In this document: positions 17,820 to 26,504 of the stretch, piece after piece
How positions within the stretch are numbered: the first letter of the stretch is position 1
Layout: every line of letters starts with the position of its first letter
DNA from: an uncultured Christensenellaceae bacterium
GTDB taxonomy: Bacteria; Bacillota; Clostridia; Christensenellales; UBA3700
Direction: 5' to 3'
DNA: 64,000 nt
Assembly: GCA_910588015.1 (NCBI GenBank)
Contig: CAJUOK010000004.1
Location: forward strand, 59,821-123,820
Notes under the pieces: generated by a model
What the model was told of the DNA's origin: nothing
Database searches by the model: none
The model's input: the letters and a program-made list of their open reading frames with translations, nothing else
Position numbers and translations under genes: made by a program

Positions 17820-18661
17820 CTGAACAACCTCTGCACGTCGTCTTTGGTAAAGACGTATTCGCTGTTGCAAAATTCGCAACCGACTTTTATTTCCCCTTGA
17901 GTTTTTATAATATCCAAAGCCTCGTCTTTTCCGAGAGTAATCAACATTTCTTCAATACGGCTTCTCGAACAACTGCATTTATATTCTTCGTATACGTCGG
18001 GCAAATGAGAAATCTCGAAATGTCCGAAATAAAAATCAATAATCTCCTCCGCGTTCTTTTCGCATAAAAGAGCGGCAACGTCGGTAAAATTGGAAACTAT
18101 ATCCTGCAAAATAAATATCTCTTCTTCCGAACAGTTGGGCATAGGCTGAACGACTATACCACCTGCTTTTTGGCAAATTCCATCTTTCATTTTAACGCCC
18201 AAAGCCACTGCCGAAGGAAGCTGTTCGGACGTTGTAAAATAAAAGGCAAAGTCCTCGTCTATGTTGCCGTTGACTATTTGAGAAAGCCCGTTGTAAGGCT
18301 CTTTAAGCCCAAAATCTTTTATGACGTTGAGAGAGCCGTTTTTGCCGACCACGTCGCAAACTTTTGCGTCCTCTCCTTCGCACGCCTTTGGATTTTCCAT
18401 ATAACCGCGAACTTTTGCGCCGTAATCGCCGCAAACAACCATTTTACCGCCCTTGCCGTCGCCGTCTATAATCAAAGTAAGCTTGTTGCCGACTCCTTTG
18501 AATCCCGCGCTCATAAACGCCGCTAAAGTCAACGCCTTGCCCATAGCGACCGCCGCCGGTTGAGAAAAACCGTGCAATCTAACGGCTTCGTTGACCGTAG
18601 ACGTGGTGTCCATTACGCTGACAATGGCTTTTCCGCCGAATAAAATTGCTCTCTTAATCAT
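17816..18661 (-). CDS. hslO: Redox-regulated chaperone Hsp33
   Basis: 281 aa. The C-terminal zinc/redox switch is intact: C229-x-C231 (CSCSR) and C262-xx-C265 (CEFC). The body carries LIIDGDGKGGKMVVCGDYGAKVRGY, VVQPMPNC and a segment typical of Hsp33. On oxidation the family releases zinc, unfolds the linker and holds unfolding proteins. GGAGGTACAT precedes the ATG. It heads a coupled pair with the TPR-like gene. Confidence 0.95.
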   Translation of the reverse strand: MIKRAILFGGKAIVSVMDTTSTVNEAVRLHGFSQPAAVAMGKALTLAAFMSAGFKGVGNKLTLIIDGDGKGGKMVVCGDYGAKVRGYMENPKACEGEDAKVCDVVGKNGSLNVIKDFGLKEPYNGLSQIVNGNIDEDFAFYFTTSEQLPSAVALGVKMKDGICQKAGGIVVQPMPNCSEEEIFILQDIVSNFTDVAALLCEKNAEEIIDFYFGHFEISHLPDVYEEYKCSCSRSRIEEMLITLGKDEALDIIKTQGEIKVGCEFCNSEYVFTKDDVQRLFR

Positions 18662-18805
18662 ATGTACCTCCGCATCTACCTTGTCTTTTGCGTGTTTTTA
18701 TATATTTTTTATTCAAAACAACTCTCGCCGTATTCATTTATTGATATATTATGATATTCCGTTAAAATATTAATTTTTCCAGTCAAAGCTAGACTTTGCT
18801 CAACT

Positions 18806-19516
18806 TTATCTTTTTGTCGCTATGAAAATAAGTCTTCTCGATTTTGCGTTTGGCAAACAAAATTTCTCTCCGTCGTATATTTCCACATTCCAATCAACAA
18901 GAGATTTTTTCAAAAATTCGCAATCGTGAATATACTGACGGTGACTTTCTCCCACTCGTCTGTATACGTCGCCCTCTATTCTTTCAAAAAAATCTATATC
19001 CATATCGACAAAATTCTTTCCCAAAGCGTTGGACCATATATAAGTGACATCGTCGTAATCTTCGCAAAACAAATTGTCTCCTATTATCTCTTCCAACTTA
19101 TATTTTGTGGATATATCGAATATGAATTTGCCGCCGTCTTTTAGATTGACTTTTATCTTTTCAAAAAGCCCGGCAATCTTTTCTTTAGGGATATAATTGA
19201 GTCCGTCGCACACGCAAGTAATAAAATCTACCGAATGATTGAGCTCCAAATCAAGCATATCCATATTGAGCCATTTTATATCAAGAGCAGATTTTTTGGC
19301 TTTTTGCATTGCGATATTAAGCATTTGAGCACTTATATCGGCGCCCGCCATCTTTCTGCCGTCAGCCGCCAATCTCAACGTCATCTCGCCGGAGCCGCAC
19401 GCCAAATCTATGCCTTCTCCAAATAATTGCGACTTGACGAATTCATAATAGCCGTCGTAATCGAAGTCGCCCATAAGTCTGTCGTAATATTTTGCAAGAA
19501 TTCCGTATGCTTCCAT
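18806..19516 (-). CDS. Class I SAM-dependent methyltransferase
   Basis: 236 aa. SAM-binding motif I is DLACGSGEMTLRLA at about residues 38-51, the acidic motif II residue is in GADIS, and VDFITCVCDGLNYI fits motif post-II. The fold resembles small-molecule methyltransferases with LNYIPKEKI-type segments. Substrate is unknown. It lies 6 bp after the YesL-like gene and is probably cotranscribed with it; its own ribosome site is weak. Confidence 0.85.
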   Translation of the reverse strand: MEAYGILAKYYDRLMGDFDYDGYYEFVKSQLFGEGIDLACGSGEMTLRLAADGRKMAGADISAQMLNIAMQKAKKSALDIKWLNMDMLDLELNHSVDFITCVCDGLNYIPKEKIAGLFEKIKVNLKDGGKFIFDISTKYKLEEIIGDNLFCEDYDDVTYIWSNALGKNFVDMDIDFFERIEGDVYRRVGESHRQYIHDCEFLKKSLVDWNVEIYDGEKFCLPNAKSRRLIFIATKR

Positions 19517-19522
19517 AGCGAA

Positions 19523-20527
19523 TTATCTCTTTTTCTTTTTACCGTGACCGTAATTATTTGCCTGCGATTGTTTCTTCTTTTCTTTATTGCGCTGTTTTGC
19601 AAGTTTTTCCTGCTCTTTAAGCTTGACTTTTTGCTCTTCCTCATAAAGATAGGCAATCATATTGTCTGTGGCATATTGAGAAAACGCCACGTTGAACATC
19701 GCAAAGGCGCTGAATCCAATCATCACCATAAATACCATAAAGAACATACCTATTATGCTGACGAAGTTCAGAGCCGCAATACCCGAGAAAAACAACGTTA
19801 CGATAAGAGTTGGCACCAAGAATATAAGCGTCAACGAACAGGTATTGACGATATATTCTTTCATCGTATACTTATAGCAAACGTACATTCCCTGTCCTAT
19901 CATCATATAAAGCGCGCTCAACAGCGCAAGTATGCCTATAAAGACCATAAGCACCCACCAACCGGCATTGGCGCCGCCCGTCAAAGCAGTTTCTTTGAGT
20001 ACGGTTATCAGCGTGCAGGCAAATCCCGTTGCCAACGCGCCCAACCAAGCGAAAGATAATAAAAACTTGTACCAGTGCGCCTTGATACCTCTGAAAAAGT
20101 GCTTAAACGTCTTTACCTTGGTATTCCAAAGCATATTACGGCAACAATAATACAGTCCCGAAGCAAACAGTCCCACGAGCAAAAATGTCGGCAAAATCGC
20201 AAGTCCGTATCCCATAAGTCTCAAATCGTATATCTTTTCTATCGCAAGCAACGTGTCGTCGCTTACGCCGAATCCAACGCCTATACCCGTGCTGAAATTC
20301 AAGCCCGCAACGATTGCGGCTTCTTGCGACCGCATAACAAAATAAGTAGCTATCATAGGAGCGCACGCAACCACCATCAATAGGTTGAGCAAAACCAACT
20401 TTGTCATATTTGCAGATATTGCCGCTATTGCCTGACGAATTCTGCCCTTATAATTTGTTATTCTGCCCTCGGGCGAAAGGTCTCTTTTTAATACGAGTTT
20501 TTTTGCCAAATTATTTACTGCGCTCAT
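19523..20527 (-). CDS. DUF624/YesL-like polytopic membrane protein with basic C-terminal tail
   Basis: 334 aa. About six membrane helices (LVLLNLLMVVACAPMIATYF, ILPTFLLVGLFASGLYY, FLLSFAWLGALATGFACTL and others) with a cytoplasmic tail rich in Lys/Glu/Gln ending GKKKKR. The arrangement of the first helix, the Arg-rich loop and the following pairs resembles YesL/DUF624, often found with carbohydrate uptake genes; no such genes are near. The ATG at 20527 is fixed by GGAGACAGT; an upstream frame extension of 24 codons has no site. Confidence 0.6.
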   Translation of the reverse strand: MSAVNNLAKKLVLKRDLSPEGRITNYKGRIRQAIAAISANMTKLVLLNLLMVVACAPMIATYFVMRSQEAAIVAGLNFSTGIGVGFGVSDDTLLAIEKIYDLRLMGYGLAILPTFLLVGLFASGLYYCCRNMLWNTKVKTFKHFFRGIKAHWYKFLLSFAWLGALATGFACTLITVLKETALTGGANAGWWVLMVFIGILALLSALYMMIGQGMYVCYKYTMKEYIVNTCSLTLIFLVPTLIVTLFFSGIAALNFVSIIGMFFMVFMVMIGFSAFAMFNVAFSQYATDNMIAYLYEEEQKVKLKEQEKLAKQRNKEKKKQSQANNYGHGKKKKR

Positions 20528-20830
20528 ACTGTCTCCGTTTTGTTTATTTATTATATATTTTATCCATATGTAATATTTACAATTGTTTACAGTATACACG
20601 ATTATTTTGTTTTAAGCAATAAATATGACGAAGAAATTCTTGCGCGCAATGTAAAACAAACGTATTTCAAAAGTTGTTTTGTCGAAAAATCTACGCAAAA
20701 ACGTCTGCTTGTCATTTTTTACCTGCAAAATCTCATAAAAACTCCCCTTTTAATAGTCCGATATGCCGTAAATTTTGTTATTTTTTATAAAACGCTTTAC
20801 ATACAAACGTTAATGTGTTAAGATATTCTC
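20528..20830. other. Divergent intergenic region
   Basis: It holds the AT-rich upstream region of the YesL-like gene (minus strand, no convincing -35/-10 pair assigned) and the promoter of the lysine riboswitch on the plus strand. No open frame with a start and ribosome site was found. Confidence 0.5.
20796..20824 (+). promoter_or_regulatory. Promoter of the lysine riboswitch-dap operon
   Basis: -35 TTTACA (20796-20801), 17-bp spacer, -10 TAAGAT (20819-20824). The predicted start near 20831 is the first base of the aptamer P1 stem, which supports both calls. Confidence 0.75.
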
Positions 20831-21000
20831 AAGTTTACAGAGGCGCAGAATATAAAAGTATCGGGACAACTGCGACAAGACGCACCCGAAAAAGGATATT
20901 TTGCCGAAATCGTATATTGGTCTTGATTCGATATGCGGTTGGTCGCTACGGTGAACAACCCTGCGACTGTCACCTTCGATAAGGTGGAGCACTTAAACTG
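20831..21000 (+). ncRNA. Lysine riboswitch (L box)
   Basis: P1 is AGTTTA (20832-20837) with TAAACT (20994-20999). Conserved core pieces are in order: AGAGGCGC, AAAAGTA, GGATATTTTGCCGAA, a GTTGG stem, ACTGTCACC and GGTGGAGCACTT, all typical of the lysine aptamer. A terminator follows and asd-dapA-dapB lie downstream, the lysine/diaminopimelate branch. Expected action: with lysine bound, the terminator forms and the operon is shut off. Confidence 0.9.
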
Positions 21001-21021
21001 ACAATAATCAATGTCAATTTT

Positions 21022-21057
21022 AATGCTTTATCTTTTCGGTAAAGCATTTTTTGTTTT
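21022..21057 (+). terminator. Riboswitch-controlled terminator before asd
   Basis: A 9-bp stem AATGCTTTA/TAAAGCATT (21022-21030, 21040-21048) with a 9-nt loop, followed by TTTTGTTTTT. It stands between the lysine aptamer and asd, so it is the expression platform. Confidence 0.85.
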
Positions 21058-21132
21058 TCGCCTATTCTGTATCAAGAGTTAGTGAAAATACAAATAAAAA
21101 TACGAAAATACTTTTTATCATAGGAGATAAAT

Positions 21133-22152
21133 ATGAAAAAATACAACGTTGCCGTAGTCGGCGCAACCGGTATGGTCGGAAACAAATTTTTGGAAGTCTT
21201 GACAGAAAAGAAGCTCCCAGTGGAAAATTATTATCTTTTCGCTTCTGCTAAAAGCGCAGGCAAAGTAATAGATTTTATGGGCAAGCCGCACACCGTTATA
21301 GAACTCACCGAAGAAAACGTCAAATCGCATAAAGTCGACATTGCCCTCTTCTCGGCAGGCGGCTCTACAAGCGCCAAATTCGCTCCCGTATTCGCAAAAT
21401 GCGGAGCTGTCGTAATCGACAATTCCAGCCAATGGAGAATGGACCCAAGCGTGCCGCTCGTGGTACCCGAGGTCAATCCGCAAGATATCGATTGGAACAA
21501 CGGCATTATCGCCAATCCAAACTGCTCTACCATTCAAGCTATGGTAGCGCTCAAACCTTTGCACGAAAAATACGGTCTTAAGAGAGTAATTTACAGCACT
21601 TATCAAGCTGTCAGCGGCGCAGGCGTCGCAGGATATAACGACTTGCTCGACGGACTCAAAGCATTTGTCAACGGCGAAGAATACGCGACGAAGAAATTCC
21701 CTTATCAAATCGCCAACAACTGCTTGCCTCATATCGACGTATTCCTCGACAACGGATATACCAAAGAAGAAGAAAAAATGATAAAAGAGACCAAGAAAAT
21801 CCTTGGCGACCAGTCAATCAAAGTTACTGCTACGACGGTAAGAGTGCCTGTGCTTAATTCGCACTCCGAATCTATCAATATCGAATTCAACAAGCCTTGC
21901 ACCAAAGAAGGCATTATTGAGGCTCTCAAAGGACAAAAAGGCATTGTAGTAATGGACGACGTGGCAAACAACGTATACCCTATGCCTATCGATACGACGG
22001 GTCGCGACGAAGTTTACGTCGGACGTATCCGTATTGACGACACCGTGGAAAGCGGCTGCAATCTGTGGGTTGTCGCAGACAATATTCGCAAAGGCGCTGC
22101 AAGCAACGCAGTTCAAATTGCAGAGTATATGATAGAAAACAACAAAATATAA
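21133..22152 (+). CDS. asd: Aspartate-semialdehyde dehydrogenase
   Basis: 339 aa. The NADP-binding GATGMVGNKFLEVL is at the N-terminus, the catalytic Cys131 is in NPNCSTIQ, and VPVLNSHSESINIEF and a C-terminal His-containing region follow the family. It reduces aspartyl phosphate to the semialdehyde, the branch point of lysine, threonine and methionine. TAGGAGATAAAT precedes the ATG. First gene of the riboswitch operon. Confidence 0.97.
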   Translation: MKKYNVAVVGATGMVGNKFLEVLTEKKLPVENYYLFASAKSAGKVIDFMGKPHTVIELTEENVKSHKVDIALFSAGGSTSAKFAPVFAKCGAVVIDNSSQWRMDPSVPLVVPEVNPQDIDWNNGIIANPNCSTIQAMVALKPLHEKYGLKRVIYSTYQAVSGAGVAGYNDLLDGLKAFVNGEEYATKKFPYQIANNCLPHIDVFLDNGYTKEEEKMIKETKKILGDQSIKVTATTVRVPVLNSHSESINIEFNKPCTKEGIIEALKGQKGIVVMDDVANNVYPMPIDTTGRDEVYVGRIRIDDTVESGCNLWVVADNIRKGAASNAVQIAEYMIENNKI

Positions 22153-22216
22153 TATAACGACTAAATTATTCGGCGCGCCCGACGTCTTTGGATTGACGGC
22201 GCGTAAAAGGAAAGAT

Positions 22217-23095
22217 ATGTTTGAAGGTACCTACACCGCAATAATCACACCTTTTTCCAAGACGGGAATTGATTACGACGGCTTTGAAAAACTTATTGAA
22301 AGTCAGATAAACGGCGGTATAAACGGAATTGTTTTTATCGGCACAACGGGCGAACCCGCTACTATGACGTCAACCGAAAAGAAGCAGCTTCGCGACTTTG
22401 CTATTAAAAAAGTCGGCGGACGCGTACCAGTTATTTTCGGCACGGGTTCCAACTGCACCGCTACCGCGGTAGAAAATTCAATCGCCGCAAAAGACGAGGG
22501 CGCGGACGGAATTTTGGTCGTGACTCCCTATTATAACAAATGCACGCAAGAGGGACTTTATCTGCATTATCAAGCAATCGCCGACAAGTGCGATTTGCCG
22601 ATGATAATCTACAACGTTCCCGGAAGAACGGGCGTAAACATACTCCCCGAGACTGCGGGAAAACTGGCTCGCAATATCAAGTCTATAGTCGGCATCAAAG
22701 AAGCTTGCGGCAATCTCGAACAAATCGCAAAGACGGCAAAGGCAGTCGAGGGTACGCAATTGCAATTGATGAGCGGCGACGATAAACTTGCCGTCGACAT
22801 TGCAAGACTGGGCGGTACCACGCTTATTTCCGTCGCAAGCAACGCATTGCCAAAAGAATTTTCGCAGATTATGGCTTATGCAGGCGCAAAAGATTTTGAC
22901 AGCGCAGACGCGCTTTTGAATAAATACGGAAATTTCGTCGACTTGCTTTTTAGCGAAGTCAATCCCATTCCCGTAAAATACGCGTGCCACCTTCTCGGAC
23001 TATGCCAAAACGAATTGCGACTTCCGCTCACTCCTATGAGCGAAATCAACGCGCAAAGATTGAAAGCCGAGATGCAACGACTTAATATAATTTGA
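22217..23095 (+). CDS. dapA: 4-hydroxy-tetrahydrodipicolinate synthase
   Basis: 292 aa. GTYTAIITPF, GTTGEPATM, VTPYYNKCTQEGLYLHY, YNVPGRTGVN and the Schiff-base Lys161 in GIKEACGN are all present. It condenses aspartate semialdehyde with pyruvate in lysine/DAP synthesis. The ATG at 22217 is fixed by AAAAGGAAAGAT; a TTG 24 bp upstream is not supported. Downstream, its TGA overlaps the ribosome site of dapB. Confidence 0.97.
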   Translation: MFEGTYTAIITPFSKTGIDYDGFEKLIESQINGGINGIVFIGTTGEPATMTSTEKKQLRDFAIKKVGGRVPVIFGTGSNCTATAVENSIAAKDEGADGILVVTPYYNKCTQEGLYLHYQAIADKCDLPMIIYNVPGRTGVNILPETAGKLARNIKSIVGIKEACGNLEQIAKTAKAVEGTQLQLMSGDDKLAVDIARLGGTTLISVASNALPKEFSQIMAYAGAKDFDSADALLNKYGNFVDLLFSEVNPIPVKYACHLLGLCQNELRLPLTPMSEINAQRLKAEMQRLNII

Positions 23096-23106
23096 GGTGA
23101 ATAAGA

Positions 23107-23874
23107 ATGACAAAGATATTAATTTGGGGCATTGGCGGCAGAATGGGAAAGAATATTCTCGAAAGCATCCCCTCTTTTGAAAATGCAGTATGCGTAGGCG
23201 GCGTGGATAAATTTGCCGACTCTTCGCAATTTCCCGTGCCCGTATTCAAATGCGGCGCCGACGTCGACGTAAACGCAGACGTGATAATAGATTTTTCCCG
23301 CCCCGACGCGCTTGACGAAATACTCGAGTACGCCTTGTCGCGCAAAGCGGGAATTATGCTTGCCACAACGGGTTATACCCAAGAGCAACAGGCAAAGATA
23401 GACGAAGCAAGCAAGAAAATCGCCGTCTTTCAATCGAGCAATATGTCGCTCGGCGTAAACCTCTTGATTGAGCTTTGCAAAAAAGCCGCAAGTTTTCTCG
23501 GCAATAATTTCGAAGTGGAAATTATCGAGCAGCATCACAATCAAAAAGTCGATTCGCCGTCGGGCACTGCCCTGTCTATTGCCAATGCGATAAACGAAGA
23601 ATTTGATAATTCCAAAGAATTCGTATACGGCAGACACGATAAGAACTGCAAACGCGTAAATAACGAAATCGGCATACACGCGGTAAGAGGCGGAACAATT
23701 GTTGGCAAACACGACGTGCTCTTCATTGGAAAAGACGAAGTGATAACACTAAAGCACGAAGCGCAATCGAGAATGGTATTTGCTCAAGGAGCTATTCGCG
23801 CAGGACTCTTCCTCGCAACGAAAAATACGGGAAAATATTCGATGAAAGACCTTGTGGCTCAATTTATGGATTAA
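23107..23874 (+). CDS. dapB: 4-hydroxy-tetrahydrodipicolinate reductase
   Basis: 255 aa. NAD(P)-binding GIGGRMGKNI, the substrate-binding EIIEQHHNQKVDSPSGTAL with the catalytic His pair and Lys, and HDVLFIGKDEVITLKHEAQSR near the C-terminus. It completes the first committed steps towards DAP for the cell wall. GAGGTGAATAAGA precedes the ATG, overlapping the dapA stop. Confidence 0.97.
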   Translation: MTKILIWGIGGRMGKNILESIPSFENAVCVGGVDKFADSSQFPVPVFKCGADVDVNADVIIDFSRPDALDEILEYALSRKAGIMLATTGYTQEQQAKIDEASKKIAVFQSSNMSLGVNLLIELCKKAASFLGNNFEVEIIEQHHNQKVDSPSGTALSIANAINEEFDNSKEFVYGRHDKNCKRVNNEIGIHAVRGGTIVGKHDVLFIGKDEVITLKHEAQSRMVFAQGAIRAGLFLATKNTGKYSMKDLVAQFMD

Positions 23875-23896
23875 GTTTATATGTACGTTATGAAAG

Positions 23897-23929
23897 AACG
23901 CATATCAAATCGGTATGCGTTTTTTGTTT
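23897..23929 (+). terminator. Terminator of the asd-dapA-dapB operon
   Basis: 8-bp stem AACGCATA/TATGCGTT (23897-23904, 23914-23921) followed by TTTTGTTT, 23 bp after the dapB stop. Confidence 0.85.
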
Positions 23930-23939
23930 ATACAAATTA

Positions 23940-23968
23940 ATGACGAGAAGCTCAAAATCTGTTATAAT
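23940..23968 (+). promoter_or_regulatory. Promoter giving a leaderless XRE-regulator transcript
   Basis: -35 ATGACG (23940-23945), 17-bp spacer, -10 TATAAT (23963-23968). The ATG at 23975 is seven bases past the -10, where transcription should start. Confidence 0.65.
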
Positions 23969-23974
23969 TATATT

Positions 23975-24172
23975 ATGTTTGACAAAAGGCTTAAAGAATT
24001 AAGATTGCAAAACGGATATACTCAAAAATATCTTGCCGATTTAGTAGGTTGCGACCAGTCTATGATTGCACGTTGGGAAAAAGGCGAATGCGAACCTACC
24101 GCAAGCGCAATCAAAAATATAGCGTTAATTTTTAGTGTCAGCGCAGATTATTTATTAGGTCTCGAAGATTAA
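23975..24172 (+). CDS. Small XRE/Cro-CI family HTH regulator
   Basis: 65 aa, essentially one HTH domain: KRLKELRLQNGYTQKYLADLVGCD, then SMIARWEKGECEPTASAIKNIALIFSVSADYLLG (split here for length). No ribosome site precedes the ATG at 23975 and the promoter places the RNA start at the ATG, so translation is probably leaderless. An upstream extension of the frame has no support. Target unknown. Its stop directly abuts the stop of the convergent FAD oxidoreductase. Confidence 0.8.
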   Translation: MFDKRLKELRLQNGYTQKYLADLVGCDQSMIARWEKGECEPTASAIKNIALIFSVSADYLLGLED

Positions 24173-25558
24173 TTACAATAATTTCCTTGCCATCAGCGTA
24201 CCCATAACGGACGCCATCATAAGTCCGCGCGTCCACCCCGACGAATCTCCTAGACAGTGCAAATTTTTAACGCTTGTGTTGAAATCTTCGTCCATTTTTA
24301 TTTTATTGCTGTAAAACTTAAGTTCCGGAGAATAAAGCAACGTTTCGCTGCTTGCAAATCCCGGCACTACTTGGTCCATCTGCTGTATAAAATTGAGTAT
24401 GCTTATCATCGAACGGTAAGGCATTGCCGAAGTTATATCGCCCGCAACCGCGTCTTTAAGCGTAGGTCTAACGTTGCAGTTGTCAAGTTCTCTCTGCCAA
24501 GTTCTCTTTCCGCTCAATATGTCGCCGTATCTTTGAACCAGTATCTTACCTGCTCCCAACATATTGGTAAGCTCTCCGACTTTTTTTGCATACTCTATCG
24601 GCTGATTAAACGGCTCTTTGAAATTATGAGAGCAAAGTATGGCAAGATTGGTATTTTGCGACTTATTGTCTTTGAAAGAATGACCGTTGACAAGCGCAAG
24701 CGCGTTGTCGTAATTTTCTTGCGCTACGTAGCCGCCCGGATTTTGACAAAAAGTGCGAACTTTATTTTTAAAAGGCTCGGGATAACCTATTAATTTGGAT
24801 TCATAAAGCGCCTCGTTGACTTCTTCCATTATCTCGTTGCGTACCTCAACGCGAACGCCTACGTCAACGGTACCCGGCTGATGCTCGATTTTGTGCGATT
24901 TGCACACTCTTTCCAACCAGTCCGCGCCTCTTCTGCCTGTGGCAACGATAATTTTATCGGCAAAAATCCGTGTTCTTTCGTTGGCTTTTTCGATTATCGC
25001 GCCTACGCATAATTCGTCGTCAATTATGAGGTCTGCGCACTTCGTTTCGAAATAAAGTTCCACGCCGTTTTGCAAAAGATATTTTTGTATGGAATAATAT
25101 ATGTCGCGAGCCTTTTCCGTGCCCATATGTCTTATAGGACAATCGACCAATTTAAGCCCCGCTTTGATTGCTTTTTTGCGAATCTCCTTGACTTTTTGCG
25201 GATTTGATAAGCCTTCGATATGACTGTCTGCGCCAAATTCAAGATATATTTTATCGACGTAATCAATTGTTTTTTGAGCCAAATCGCGTCCAATCAATTC
25301 GGGTAAATCTCCGCCGACTTCCGCGCTCAACGACAACTTGCCGTCTGAAAACGCGCCCGCGCCAGAAAATCCCGTCGTTATGGCGCAATTTTTGCAATTA
25401 ACGCACTTGCCCGTCACGCTTTTGGGACAAGTCCTCTTCTCTATCGACGAACCTTGCTCTATTATCAAAATCTTTTTTTGAGACTTACGTCTTACTAGCT
25501 CCAACGCTGTGAATATTCCCGCAGGTCCCGCGCCTATTATCAATACGTCATATTTCAT
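24173..25558 (-). CDS. FAD-dependent oxidoreductase of the COG2509 (uncharacterised dehydrogenase) type
   Basis: 461 aa. N-terminal Rossmann motif YDVLIIGAGPAGIFTALEL, a Cys-rich stretch (CPKSVTGKCVNCKNCAITTG), SGAGAFSDGKLSLS, and a C-terminal GDSSGWTRGLMMASVMG that closes the FAD site. These match a widespread Bacillota family of unknown substrate. The ATG at 25558 has GAGGTGA 5 nt upstream; 20 extra codons in frame lack support. Confidence 0.8.
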   Translation of the reverse strand: MKYDVLIIGAGPAGIFTALELVRRKSQKKILIIEQGSSIEKRTCPKSVTGKCVNCKNCAITTGFSGAGAFSDGKLSLSAEVGGDLPELIGRDLAQKTIDYVDKIYLEFGADSHIEGLSNPQKVKEIRKKAIKAGLKLVDCPIRHMGTEKARDIYYSIQKYLLQNGVELYFETKCADLIIDDELCVGAIIEKANERTRIFADKIIVATGRRGADWLERVCKSHKIEHQPGTVDVGVRVEVRNEIMEEVNEALYESKLIGYPEPFKNKVRTFCQNPGGYVAQENYDNALALVNGHSFKDNKSQNTNLAILCSHNFKEPFNQPIEYAKKVGELTNMLGAGKILVQRYGDILSGKRTWQRELDNCNVRPTLKDAVAGDITSAMPYRSMISILNFIQQMDQVVPGFASSETLLYSPELKFYSNKIKMDEDFNTSVKNLHCLGDSSGWTRGLMMASVMGTLMARKLL

Positions 25559-25645
25559 AAACTCACCTCGCAGCAAACATTCTATATATATTATAATCTC
25601 CGCATAGTAAAGTGTCAATACTATCCTTTTTGTTATAAAACTTTT

Positions 25646-25660
25646 AAAAATATGTCACAA
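25646..25660 (+). promoter_or_regulatory. Motif AAAAATATGTCACAA, copy 1, upstream of the lipoprotein cassette
   Basis: The 15-bp motif starts 71 bp before the ATG of the first lipoprotein gene. The same motif with one change stands 70 bp before the next gene. It sits just upstream of where a -35 would be, so it may be an activator site. Confidence 0.5.
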
Positions 25661-25716
25661 AACCTTTACTTTAAGTATCTTGTTAGTGTAAACTTAATTA
25701 AAAGGGAGATATAATT

Positions 25717-26415
25717 ATGAAAAAAATCAAATTTGCTTTAGTTGTAACAGTTCTTTTAACCGTCATAGTTATCTGCGCTTGTACGTCGACAGAAACAACT
25801 TATAAACATAGAATTTATCTACCCGACAGCGCTATAAAGTTAGGCGACTTTGAGATTACGTCGTCAAGCGCAAGCACAAACGGAAGCTCAAAATATTGTA
25901 TACTGAATACTGATAAAGAACTATTTTATAATATGTTAAAAAGTTCTGATTATTATTTTGCCGAAACGACTATCTCTAATTACCCTTTGACGCATAAGTT
26001 TTACTCATTCGAACTCTCTGCAAATAATGAAACAATTTGGTTTGCAGACTATGGCGATATTTGGGCTTGCCAGTTTTATACAGATAGCATAATTCATATT
26101 GTTAAAACATCAAATGCATTATTTATGAACAATCATCTTGTTGTACCGTTAAATTGCGGCTTATTCTCTTGCGACTATATGCCTTCAGAAATCGACGTAC
26201 CGCACAAGACTCCTTGGAGTTGGACTCAAATCAAACAACTTGTGAAGAGCAATCTTCCTGTTGACGAAGAAAATAAAAGAATTACTTTGGATTGTTGGTC
26301 TACAGACACTGACGGGAACTTCATTGAACAAAATACGCCGTCAAAAACTTATCTAATATTTGACGAAGCAAACAGTACTCTTACCGTTTCGGGCGATTAC
26401 TTTATCGAGTATTAA
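25717..26415 (+). CDS. Small lipoprotein of unknown function (paralogue A)
   Basis: 232 aa. A type II signal peptide with lipobox ICAC (Cys at about residue 22). The mature part is not recognised. The C-terminal half aligns by eye with the 27477 gene: TPWSWTQIKQLV/TPLNWQELKMIF, VDEENKRITLD/IDEKNKYIEIN and KTYLIFDEANSTLTVS/KVKLLFNESNNTVKVA. GGGAGATATAATT precedes the ATG. First gene of an AT-rich cassette with a putative peptidase and an ABC transporter. Could be a substrate-binding or immunity lipoprotein; undecided. Confidence 0.7.
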   Translation: MKKIKFALVVTVLLTVIVICACTSTETTYKHRIYLPDSAIKLGDFEITSSSASTNGSSKYCILNTDKELFYNMLKSSDYYFAETTISNYPLTHKFYSFELSANNETIWFADYGDIWACQFYTDSIIHIVKTSNALFMNNHLVVPLNCGLFSCDYMPSEIDVPHKTPWSWTQIKQLVKSNLPVDEENKRITLDCWSTDTDGNFIEQNTPSKTYLIFDEANSTLTVSGDYFIEY

Positions 26416-26434
26416 AGTAATTCTAAAATAAACT

Positions 26435-26449
26435 AAAAATACGTCACAA
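26435..26449 (+). promoter_or_regulatory. Motif AAAAATACGTCACAA, copy 2, upstream of the putative peptidase gene
   Basis: Second copy of the repeated motif (14/15 identical to copy 1), starting 70 bp before the ATG. A -10 TATAAT follows at 26472-26477 but a -35 is poor, which fits activator dependence. Confidence 0.5.
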
Positions 26450-26504
26450 TTTTCTCATTTATCATATCTAATATAATAAGAATAGAATAATTTGGAGAAA
26501 AAGT

